22,455 nt of DNA, from positions 1-22,455 of the forward strand of contig CAZKFN010000031.1 in the NCBI GenBank assembly GCA_964552035.1, written 5' to 3'. The number at the start of each line of letters is the position of its first letter. The first letter of the stretch is position 1. Below, one piece after another: positions 9,128 to 16,193 of the stretch. Source of the DNA: CAZKFN01 sp964552035. Its GTDB lineage: Bacteria; Bacteroidota; Bacteroidia; Flavobacteriales_E; Vicingaceae. The translations under genes were made by a program, and so were the position numbers. The notes beneath the pieces are model-generated. The model had not been told where the DNA came from. It saw only the letters and a list, made by a program, of their open reading frames with translations, and ran no database searches.

Positions 9128-10665
9128 ATACTAATTTCCTAAAGTTTAAAACTTTTACTTTAACTTTTGGTATATGCTTGTTTTTTAACCTAAAAGTTCA
9201 AGCACAGCAAAAGGAAAAAATTCGACTAATCAATTCTGAAGTCCTAGAAAGTGCTACTCACAATGGGAAAAAAGCTAGAAAACTTAAAGGAAACGTTCAA
9301 TTTGCACACCAAGATGCTGTAATGCATTGTGATAGTGCATTTATGTATACGGATGAAAATACGATTGACGCCTATGGAAATGTAAAAATTAATCAAGGTG
9401 ACAGTTTACAACTTACTGGAGACTATTTACATTATAATGGTGACAGCCGATTGGCTAATATGCAAGGAAAAAAGGTACAACTCATTAAACCTGATTTAAT
9501 CTTAACCACTACTGCCATTTTGTTTGATCGAACGACAAATGTCGCAAGCTATACCAACAAAGGCCTAATTGAAAGTAAAACAGACAACAATACCTTAGAA
9601 AGTATAAAAGGTTACTATCAAACAGACTACAACATTTTCACTTTTAAAGACAGCGTAATATTAAAGAATCCAGATTTTACTATGCATGCTGATACTTTAA
9701 TTTTTCATAACCTTAGAAATTATGTTGAATTTGTAGGTCCAACCACTATTGAAAGTGAAGAGAATTTTATATACTGTGAATTGGGTTGGTACGATACAGG
9801 AAAAGATTTATCTGCCTATTATAAGAATGCTTATATGATATCCGACGGTAGAAAATTGGAAGGAGACAGTCTATTTTATGATAGAAACCAGGGATTTGGC
9901 AAAGCGATACAAAATGTTCAAATTACAGATTCTGCAGAAAACATTCTAATCAATGGACAAACGGCTTTATTGTATGAAAAAAACGATAGTGCCGTAATAT
10001 ACGACCAGAGTTTATTGACTCAAATATTTGACCAAGATTCTTTATTTATGCATGCAGATACTTTTAAGATTTATGGTAAGGGAGAAGAACATAGAAAACT
10101 GTTTGCTTATTATGGAGTTAGAATATTTAAAAGTGACTTACAAGGTGTATGTGATTCAATGGTATATTCTATAGAAGACAGCACCATTCGCCTTAGAGGA
10201 GCTCCAGTACTTTGGTCTGAAGATAATCAAATGACAGCTGATATAATCGACCTACACACTAAGGATAATAAAATAGATTATATCTTTTTAGAACATAACG
10301 CCTTTGTAATTTCTGAAGTAGATTCCATTCGTTACAACCAAATTAAAGGTAAAAAAATGTTTGGTTATTTTAAAGATAGTGAACTCCATAAAATTGAAGT
10401 ACGCGGCAATGGACAAACTACTTATTATGCCTTAGACGATGATAAAAAGTTTATAGGGGTTAATGTAGCTGAAAGTAGCAATTTGGATATTCGAATTAAG
10501 AATCAAGATATCCACAGCATTACTTTTTTAAGTAAACCCGATGCCAGTATGCATCCCCTTGGAGAGTTAGATCCAATTTACGATTTGAGATACCCAGGTT
10601 TTCAATGGTTGATCAACAAACGTCCAAAAAGCAAACAAAATCTATTTGAAAAAGAATTAGAATAA
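9112..10665 (+). CDS. OstA/LptA-like periplasmic protein with signal peptide
   Basis: The 517-residue product begins with a type I signal peptide (hydrophobic core FTLTFGICLFFNL, likely cleavage after VQAQ at about residue 32). The rest is built of many short beta-strand repeats of the LptA/OstA type, for example GNVQFAHQDAVMHCDSAFMYTDENTIDAYGNVKINQGD, shortened here in description to residues about 59-96, with recurrent DSxxxD/YG-N-V patterns. This is the Bacteroidota 'OstA-like protein' family, inferred to take part in lipopolysaccharide transport across the periplasm; direct function is not shown by the sequence. The chosen ATG lies inside purA (16-base overlap) and is supported because it supplies the signal peptide. 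It ends 76 bases before a convergent gene. Confidence 0.85.
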   Translation: MVKGLNTNFLKFKTFTLTFGICLFFNLKVQAQQKEKIRLINSEVLESATHNGKKARKLKGNVQFAHQDAVMHCDSAFMYTDENTIDAYGNVKINQGDSLQLTGDYLHYNGDSRLANMQGKKVQLIKPDLILTTTAILFDRTTNVASYTNKGLIESKTDNNTLESIKGYYQTDYNIFTFKDSVILKNPDFTMHADTLIFHNLRNYVEFVGPTTIESEENFIYCELGWYDTGKDLSAYYKNAYMISDGRKLEGDSLFYDRNQGFGKAIQNVQITDSAENILINGQTALLYEKNDSAVIYDQSLLTQIFDQDSLFMHADTFKIYGKGEEHRKLFAYYGVRIFKSDLQGVCDSMVYSIEDSTIRLRGAPVLWSEDNQMTADIIDLHTKDNKIDYIFLEHNAFVISEVDSIRYNQIKGKKMFGYFKDSELHKIEVRGNGQTTYYALDDDKKFIGVNVAESSNLDIRIKNQDIHSITFLSKPDASMHPLGELDPIYDLRYPGFQWLINKRPKSKQNLFEKELE

Positions 10666-10741
10666 GTAAAAGTCGGTTGCTGAAAAGAGAAACTCTTATC
10701 TTAAAACCCATATTATAACACCCCCAAGCAAATCAAAAAGC

Positions 10742-11827
10742 TTAAATTCCTTCTTCTAAAATATCCTTATTGTTGTGCAACAATATAAACAACCTTGTTC
10801 TTAAGATCTCACCCATATTTTCACACTCAAGAAAACTTTCATCTTCAAAGTGTTCGGATAGTTCTGATTTAAGTCGATTTATCTTTTCTTTTTTACTCAA
10901 ATTATCTGATTCCATACAATCCGACAAGTCCTTTAATCTGTATCGTGTTAATTTAATACGATTAGTAATTAGCGCATGTTCTTCTTTTTGATATTGTCGA
11001 ATCGTTTCAGGATTAAGAAGCTCTGTACAAAACTCAACAATGGGGTTATTATCCTTAAAATACTGTGGTAAATACATAGTCTTCCTTCCTTCATAAGTTT
11101 GTTGATCAAAATCAATCGCTCTTATTCTATACTGTATATCATCAAAATCTGGTGTAATATCCACTACATAATTATACGAACGCATGTCCCCTAATAAGCG
11201 AACAAAACAACGTTCGTTGAATTTAACGAACTCCTTAGCCAATCGAATCTTATTCAATTGCATCTCATCGTCCATCCAATCTTTAATAAAAGTATCTCCA
11301 GGAATCCCTGCGATATGCTCTTCAATTATCGTTTTTTTATGGACAATATAGTTTAAACGATTCGGAGAAAGAATATGCTCCAACTCTAATCCGTAGATAC
11401 GAGATGCATCTGCTTTTTTTACATAAAAATAATCATAGTTATCATTAAACTTATTGGTAATTCGCACCCTAAAAGGCTTTGAATTTCCAAAAGGGCAATA
11501 ATCAATCCTATTGATATATAAATGTTCGATTACTTCCCGGTCACCTTCTGTTTTTAACAAAGAATATACCCTGCAAAGTGCTTCATTTACTTCTTCCATT
11601 TCAGATTGATTATAAAATACTGTTTCCCACAAAGTATCTTTTCCATTCTTATCATATAAAGCAACAGAACTTTCATAATGATCTAGGTCAGAATAAGTAA
11701 TGGGTAGTCGAGTTGCTCGTGAATACTTTCTGAGGTATTTCCTTAATGGATTAGAGATAGGGTAAAAATCTTTCTTTTTAGAAATTTTATTCATTTGCAT
11801 CTGCAAAAGATAAGCAATATTTTTCAA
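10742..11827 (-). CDS. conserved hypothetical protein with protein-kinase-like (APH-type) motifs
   Basis: I recognise this 361-residue family as a conserved, unnamed Bacteroidota protein. The motif order fits a kinase fold: a beta3-like strand YFYVKKAD with K137/K138; a following helix with E148/E150 (GLELEHILS); a hinge-like IIEEHIAGIPGDTF (167-180), resembling the 'EyidG' hinge of aminoglycoside-phosphotransferase-type kinases; a catalytic-loop-like LGDMRSYN with D214 and N219 at the canonical D+5 spacing; and a metal-site-like AIDFD with D239. I infer a small-molecule or protein kinase; the substrate is unknown. No signal peptide or membrane segment is seen, so it is probably cytoplasmic. 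It converges on the OstA-like gene and is divergent from the M42 peptidase. Methionines at residues 10 and 12 are alternative starts. Confidence 0.75.
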   Translation of the reverse strand: MKNIAYLLQMQMNKISKKKDFYPISNPLRKYLRKYSRATRLPITYSDLDHYESSVALYDKNGKDTLWETVFYNQSEMEEVNEALCRVYSLLKTEGDREVIEHLYINRIDYCPFGNSKPFRVRITNKFNDNYDYFYVKKADASRIYGLELEHILSPNRLNYIVHKKTIIEEHIAGIPGDTFIKDWMDDEMQLNKIRLAKEFVKFNERCFVRLLGDMRSYNYVVDITPDFDDIQYRIRAIDFDQQTYEGRKTMYLPQYFKDNNPIVEFCTELLNPETIRQYQKEEHALITNRIKLTRYRLKDLSDCMESDNLSKKEKINRLKSELSEHFEDESFLECENMGEILRTRLFILLHNNKDILEEGI

Positions 11828-11945
11828 TAATCTTACTTCAACCCTTTGTCATACACCATATTAGTCATAATTTTTATTAAATCCATAAGTTTATACCCCA
11901 TAATAATTAATTCTCAATTCCCTTACTTTTAGTATCTATTCCCAT

Positions 11946-11953
11946 TAACTTTG
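11946..11953 (+). promoter_or_regulatory. candidate -7 element for the M42 peptidase gene
   Basis: TAACTTTG, an exact TAnnTTTG match identical to the -7 box of the rbfA promoter, ends 20 bases before the peptidase ATG in the 146-base divergent gap. A clear TTG at -33 is lacking (TTA at 11923-11925 is the nearest). Confidence 0.45.
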
Positions 11954-11973
11954 TTACTTAAAGAATATAATTT

Positions 11974-13071
11974 ATGGCAAAGAAAAAATCTATCCTTACA
12001 AAATCTTCAGAAAAGTTCTTATTTGAATACCTTAATAATCCTTCACCAACAGGTTATGAAAGTAAAGGACAAAAATTATGGTTAAAACAAATCTCCCCCT
12101 TTGTAGATAAAACTTTTACAGACATTTATGGCACTGCAGTAGCTGTAATCAACCCAGAGGCAGAGTATAAAGTTGTTATTGAAGCACATGCAGATGAAAT
12201 CAGCTGGTATGTACATTACATTACTAAAGAAGGTTTTATATATTTACGTAGAAATGGAGGCTCTGATCATATGATTGCTCCTTCAAAGAGGGTCAACATT
12301 CACACCAAAAAAGGAATGGTAAAAGCAGTTTTTGGTTGGCCAGCCATTCACACTAGAATTCACGGTAGTGAAAAAGAAACTACTCCAAAAATGGAGAACA
12401 TTTTCTTAGATTGTGGATGTAAATCAAAAGAAGAAGTAGAAAAGTTAGGTGTTCATGTGGGTTGTGTTGCTACATTTGAAGATGAAGCAATAATTTTAAA
12501 TAAAGATTATTATGTAAGTAGGGCATTGGATAATAGAATCGGTGGCTTTATGATTGCTGAAGTAGCGCGCTTACTAAAAGAAAATAAACAAAAACTTCCT
12601 TTTGGTTTATACATTGTTAATGCGGTACAAGAAGAAGTGGGCTTGCGTGGTGCTGAAATGATAGTGGAAAGAATCAAACCGGATGTAGCTATTGTTACCG
12701 ATGTTTGCCATGATACTCAGACTCCAATGATAAATAAAATTGAGCAGGGCGATTTTAGTTCTGGAGCCGGGCCAGTAATTGCCTATGGTCCAGCGGTGCA
12801 GAATAATTTACGTGAATTAATTATAGAAATTGCAGAAAAAAATAAAATCCCTTTCCAAAGATATGCAGCTTCAAGAGTTACAGGAACAGATACAGATGCT
12901 TTTGCCTACGGTGCTGCTGGCGTGGCTTCAGCTCTTATTTCTCTACCCATTCGATATATGCACACTACGGTAGAAATGGCGCATAGAGAAGATGTGGAAA
13001 ATGTTATTCGTTTGATATATGAAAGCCTTTTATCCATTGAAAACAACCATGATTTTTCATATTTTAAATAA
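11974..13071 (+). CDS. M42 family metallopeptidase (FrvX/endoglucanase M-like aminopeptidase)
   Basis: The 365-residue protein carries the binuclear zinc ligands of M42 aminopeptidases: H72 and D74 (EAHADEIS), bridging D186 in SRALDNRIGG, catalytic E220 with ligand E221 (VQEEVGLRGAE), D243 in IVTDVCHDT, and H330 in YMHTTVEM near the C-terminus. Loss of the usual signal sequence and the family role suggest a cytoplasmic enzyme that trims N-terminal residues from short peptides; older annotations call relatives cellulases, which is doubtful. Length is normal. A methyltransferase gene follows after 12 bases, so the two probably share a transcript. Confidence 0.93.
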   Translation: MAKKKSILTKSSEKFLFEYLNNPSPTGYESKGQKLWLKQISPFVDKTFTDIYGTAVAVINPEAEYKVVIEAHADEISWYVHYITKEGFIYLRRNGGSDHMIAPSKRVNIHTKKGMVKAVFGWPAIHTRIHGSEKETTPKMENIFLDCGCKSKEEVEKLGVHVGCVATFEDEAIILNKDYYVSRALDNRIGGFMIAEVARLLKENKQKLPFGLYIVNAVQEEVGLRGAEMIVERIKPDVAIVTDVCHDTQTPMINKIEQGDFSSGAGPVIAYGPAVQNNLRELIIEIAEKNKIPFQRYAASRVTGTDTDAFAYGAAGVASALISLPIRYMHTTVEMAHREDVENVIRLIYESLLSIENNHDFSYFK

Positions 13072-13083
13072 GACAAGTGCCTT

Positions 13084-13767
13084 ATGAATAAAGAACTTCT
13101 AGCCGACATCTTAGAGTGGGATATCCTAAACTGGTCTAAAGTGCTGGAGTTTTGGGAATTAGAAGTTGATGTTAAAAACAAAAATTACCAATGTCTGGAA
13201 TTAGGTAATCATCATGGGGGGCTTTCGTTGTGGTTAGCGATAAATGGCAATCGAGTGATTTGTCCTGATAAAGATTCTCCTGAAGAAAAAGCAAAGATTA
13301 AGCACCAAAAGTACAAAAGTAGTTTTAATGTGGAATACTTAACTGTTGATGCTACCAATATCCCTTATGAAAATCATTTTGATGTTGTTGTTTTTAAATC
13401 CATTTTAGGAGGGATTAGTGCAAATGGGGAAGATCATTTAAAATTGAAGGTTATAGATGAAATCTACAAATCTTTAAAACCCAATAGTGTGCTTTTATTT
13501 GCAGAAAACCTAGAAGCTTCTAGATTACACATGATGATTCGAAAGCGATTTGTCCAATGGGGTAAACGTTGGAATTATTTAAAATACGAAGAAGTTCCTC
13601 CTCTTTTCTCAGCCTTTAAAAAGGTAAAATTCAAAACCTCAGGGTTTTTGGGAGCCTTTGGCAGAAATGAAAAGCAAAGGAATTTTTTTTCTAGAATAGA
13701 TCAACTTATAGATGGTATATTACCACCAAAAAAGCGATATATACTTTATGGTTATGCCAAAAAGTAA
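13084..13767 (+). CDS. class I SAM-dependent methyltransferase, substrate unknown
   Basis: The 227-residue product has a Rossmann-type methyltransferase core. Motif I is CLELGNHHGG (37-46), the SAM-binding loop; an acidic region follows (VICPDKDS), then VDATNIPYENHFDVVVFKSILGG, corresponding to motifs post-II to III, and a YKSLKPNSVLLFAENL strand-turn typical of the 'LKPGG' region. The C-terminal part (about 160-227) is basic, with RKRFVQWGKRWNYLKY and a final KKRYILYGYAKK. I cannot assign a substrate. It follows the M42 peptidase by 12 bases and ends 14 bases before the convergent gatC stop. Confidence 0.85.
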   Translation: MNKELLADILEWDILNWSKVLEFWELEVDVKNKNYQCLELGNHHGGLSLWLAINGNRVICPDKDSPEEKAKIKHQKYKSSFNVEYLTVDATNIPYENHFDVVVFKSILGGISANGEDHLKLKVIDEIYKSLKPNSVLLFAENLEASRLHMMIRKRFVQWGKRWNYLKYEEVPPLFSAFKKVKFKTSGFLGAFGRNEKQRNFFSRIDQLIDGILPPKKRYILYGYAKK

Positions 13768-13781
13768 ATTTGATAAAGAGT

Positions 13782-14075
13782 TTACTTATTGTCTAAAACT
13801 TTAGGTGTTCTAATAAAATCACTGTCCTTATCGGGAGCATTTTTTAAAGCTTCTTCTTTGGTAATTGTTTGAACAACGACATCTTTTCTCATCTTTGTCT
13901 GCTCCTCCAGCATATAAATTAGAGGTTTCACCCCCTCAGTGTCTACCTCATTTAATTTATCGGTTAATACTAAAATAGCATTTAAATCATTTACCAACTC
14001 CTTCTTTTCCGTATTCGAAAATTCTAGTTTGGCTAATTCTGCTAAATGAGCTATCTTTTTTTCATCTACTGCCAT
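13782..14075 (-). CDS. gatC: Asp-tRNA(Asn)/Glu-tRNA(Gln) amidotransferase subunit C
   Basis: At 97 residues this is the normal size for GatC, the small subunit that stabilises the GatA-GatB amidotransferase converting misacylated Glu-tRNA(Gln) or Asp-tRNA(Asn). The N-terminal helix IAHLAELAKLEFSNTEKKEL (9-28), the middle LNEVDTEGVKPLIY (41-54), and the C-terminal EEALKNAPDKDSDFIRTPKVL (74-94) are the family signature, including the conserved proline after the FIRTPKV strand. gatA and gatB are not here. It starts two bases after the plsC stop, so plsC and gatC form an operon. Confidence 0.94.
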   Translation of the reverse strand: MAVDEKKIAHLAELAKLEFSNTEKKELVNDLNAILVLTDKLNEVDTEGVKPLIYMLEEQTKMRKDVVVQTITKEEALKNAPDKDSDFIRTPKVLDNK

Positions 14076-14077
14076 GC

Positions 14078-14809
14078 TTATAATTTAGATTGTATTGCAG
14101 CTCTTGTCTGCTCTCGCAAAGTTAATAAATCTTGAGGGTTATCCTTATCGATAATTATAGGATCATGAATATACATATAGGACTTCCCTGGTCGACTGTT
14201 GGCTGTAAAAGTAAGTTTATCTTCTAGCAGCAAATAATTACCTACAAAGGTAATAGGCAAAATGGGCAGTTTTAATTGTTTGGCCAGATGAAAAGCACCA
14301 TTCTTAAAAGGCCCCAACCTTGGTACTTGATCCGTTATAGTTCCTTCGGGAAAAATTACCACGGAACTCCCCTTTTCCATTACCTCGTATGCCCTTGCAA
14401 TGGATTTATAAGCTGCTTGTGCATTTTTCCTATCCACTAAAATATTCATTCGCTTAAAGTAAATGTTAAATATTGGAACACTTCCCAATTCTTTTTTTCC
14501 CAAAAACACAAAATATTTTGGCAAAACAGCATACAACATCAAAATATCCAAATATGAAGTATGATTAGGGCAAATAATATAGGACTCATACTTATCATAA
14601 TGAACTTTCCCTTCTACTTTTACTCGAATACCACCTAGAAAAAGAATAACTTTTGCTTGAAAACGAAGAAATTGGAATCCCCTTTGAAAGTATTTTTCCT
14701 TTTTTAAGAGTACTAAATAGAAAGGATATAAAACTAAAATAGTGATAATCACCACTATTAGGAGATATATCTTCCATAATAAACCCAATATTCCTTTTAT
14801 GAATTTCAT
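14078..14809 (-). CDS. plsC: 1-acyl-sn-glycerol-3-phosphate acyltransferase (PlsC/LPLAT family)
   Basis: The 243-residue membrane protein begins with a long hydrophobic segment (about 5-35). It carries the acyltransferase block I NHTSYLD (82-88; H83 and D88 form the HX4D catalytic pair) and block III FPEGT (153-157). Residues about 119-130 (KRMNILVDRKNA) correspond to block II. It should convert lysophosphatidate to phosphatidate in phospholipid synthesis at the inner membrane; a specialised acyltransferase of the same superfamily cannot be excluded. It is first in a plsC-gatC pair and faces trpS across a 36-base divergent gap that holds a mirrored promoter. Confidence 0.9.
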   Translation of the reverse strand: MKFIKGILGLLWKIYLLIVVIITILVLYPFYLVLLKKEKYFQRGFQFLRFQAKVILFLGGIRVKVEGKVHYDKYESYIICPNHTSYLDILMLYAVLPKYFVFLGKKELGSVPIFNIYFKRMNILVDRKNAQAAYKSIARAYEVMEKGSSVVIFPEGTITDQVPRLGPFKNGAFHLAKQLKLPILPITFVGNYLLLEDKLTFTANSRPGKSYMYIHDPIIIDKDNPQDLLTLREQTRAAIQSKL

Positions 14810-14814
14810 CTATT

Positions 14815-14822
14815 CAAAAATA
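14815..14822 (-). promoter_or_regulatory. candidate -7 element for plsC-gatC
   Basis: TATTTTTG on the minus strand is an exact TAnnTTTG match ending five bases before the plsC ATG. Transcription starting the usual few bases downstream would give a leaderless or nearly leaderless message. No clear -33 TTG was identified. Confidence 0.48.
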
Positions 14823-14833
14823 CTACAATTTTG

Positions 14834-14841
14834 TATTTTTG
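14834..14841 (+). promoter_or_regulatory. candidate -7 element for trpS
   Basis: TATTTTTG is an exact TAnnTTTG match ending four bases before the trpS ATG, the mirror image of the plsC box. It again predicts a leaderless or nearly leaderless transcript. No -33 TTG at normal spacing was found. Confidence 0.48.
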
Positions 14842-14845
14842 AGGC

Positions 14846-15800
14846 ATGGCAAGAATACTTACAGGAATACAAAGTTCGGGAGATAATGGCGAGGTACATT
14901 TAGGGAATATTTTAGGTGCAATTCTCCCAGGAATTGAACTTTCAAAAAAAGAAGATAACGAAGCTTTCTTTTTTATTGCAGATCTTCATTCCTTAACTAC
15001 AGTTAAAGATTCAGAAGTTCGTCAAAAGAACATTCATGCTGTAGCAGCTGCATGGTTAGCTTTTGGATTTGATACCGATAAGAATGTTTTTTACCGGCAA
15101 TCTGCCATTCCTGAAGTATGCGAATTGAGCTGGTATTTAAGTTGCTACACCCCTTATCCTATGCTAGCAAATGCCCACTCTTTCAAAGATAAATCCGATA
15201 ATCTAGCAGATGTAAATGCAGGACTTTTTAATTACCCTGTTTTAATGGCTTGTGACATTTTGCTTTACGATGCTAATTTTGTTCCTGTTGGTAAAGATCA
15301 AAAACAATACTTTTAATTATCAGAATGGGGAAACTTTTGTTGTTCCCGAACCCTTAATCGATGAAAAAGTGATGACTGTTCCAGGGACTGATGGTAGGAA
15401 AATGAGTAAATCCTACAACAATTATATCAATATATTTTTGCCGGACAAAAAGCTTAGAAAAGCTATCATGAAAATAGAAACAGACAGCACACCGATGGGA
15501 AGCCCAAAAGACACAGAAAGCTGTAATGTTTTTGCACTTTACAAACTTTTAGCTAACGATAAAGAAGTAGAGCAGATGCGCAAAAATTATAAGTCCAAAA
15601 ACTATGGATATGGAGATGCCAAACAAGAACTTTACGAATTGATTGCTACACGGTTTAAAACGGAAAGAACAAAGTATTGGGAGCTAATAGAAAACACAGC
15701 TATCATCGATCAACTTCTAGCCGAAGGAGCTGTAAAAGCTAGAAGAATTGCAACTGGAGTACTTGAAAAGGTGAGACAAAAACTAGGCTTTTTACAATGA
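14846..15800 (+). pseudogene. trpS: tryptophanyl-tRNA synthetase, disrupted by a frame-changing internal deletion
   Basis: Two reading frames together cover TrpS. Residues 1-154 (14846-15307) match the N-terminal half: TGIQSSG, the HIGH-equivalent HLGN (14897-14908), FFIADLHSLT, NAGLFNYPVLMACDILLYDA and VPVGKDQKQ. The frame then reads Tyr-Phe-stop at 15308-15316. From 15312 the next frame over continues with FNYQNGETFVVPEP, PGTDGRKMSKS (KMSKS at 15399-15413) and the normal C-terminus LEKVRQKLGF. Family members have about 11 residues (like HLE-x-x-RDIA-x-x) between KQ and FN; only four bases (TACT) remain, so about 29 bases are missing, which explains the frame change. Both halves are otherwise clean, so the lesion is recent, an assembly error, or bypassed. 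There are also three extra residues just before HLGN. TrpS is normally essential, so another intact copy or a sequence error is expected. Confidence 0.85.
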
Positions 15801-16192
15801 AAAACTTCTCTATTTTCTTCATTTGTATTGCTTTTCTTTGGGCTTGCGATGATGAGCTAGATAACCCAAATTTTATTGGGCTTAAGGGGGATGAGATTCA
15901 AATAAGAATCATCAACCAAAGCAATTACAACATAAGGAATATAAAATTCAGTTTAGCTGGAGAAGAATACAATCATAATACCCTTAATGCAAGAACGAAA
16001 ACTTTATATAAAAAATACGCTCCTGCTCTTTCCATTTTCGACATCTCCTTTCAAGTGAAAGAAGTAGAGTTTAACTATGTAGAGAAGGATTTAAAAAACC
16101 AAAAAGAGGTAAAAGCTGGAAAATATGACTTTCTTTTATACAATGTTGATACAACTGCACAAACCTTTACATTCCGTTTCCAAAAAAGTTAA
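15797..16192 (+). CDS. small putative lipoprotein, possibly surface-exposed
   Basis: This 131-residue protein starts with a lipoprotein-type signal: MKNFSIFFICIAFLWAC, with C17 as the likely lipidated cysteine (the Trp at -2 is unusual for a lipobox). The next residues are DDE; an acidic run right after the cysteine resembles the export signal that sends lipoproteins to the outer-membrane surface in Bacteroidota. The mature part is beta-rich (IQIRIINQSNYNIRNIKFSL; YDFLLYNVDTTAQTFTFRF) and matches no family I recognise. Its ATG overlaps the trpS stop as ATGA, which suggests translational coupling. It ends one base before the stop of the convergent amidohydrolase gene. Confidence 0.72.
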   Translation: MKNFSIFFICIAFLWACDDELDNPNFIGLKGDEIQIRIINQSNYNIRNIKFSLAGEEYNHNTLNARTKTLYKKYAPALSIFDISFQVKEVEFNYVEKDLKNQKEVKAGKYDFLLYNVDTTAQTFTFRFQKS

Positions 16193-16193
16193 C

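Larger units (their letters stand above)
14814..14842. repeat. perfect 10-bp inverted repeat in the plsC/trpS divergent gap
   Basis: TCAAAAATAC (14814-14823) and GTATTTTTGA (14833-14842) are perfect inverted copies separated by nine bases. Each arm contains an exact TAnnTTTG -7 box (TATTTTTG) facing the gene on its own side, so the palindrome occupies most of the 36 bases between the two start codons. It could be no more than two head-to-head promoters, or also an operator for a dimeric regulator. Confidence 0.7.

Noticed and set aside
10685..10697. AAGAG-AAA-CTCTT hairpin between the OstA-like and kinase-like genes as a bidirectional terminator
   Set aside because: Five-base stem with no T-run; too weak to support.
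12906..13181. Leftward 91-codon frame across the peptidase/methyltransferase junction
   Set aside because: Antisense to two supported genes and without family features.
13682..13694. Run of eight T in the methyltransferase gene as a possible frameshift or error site
   Set aside because: The frame continues cleanly through the run to a normal C-terminus.
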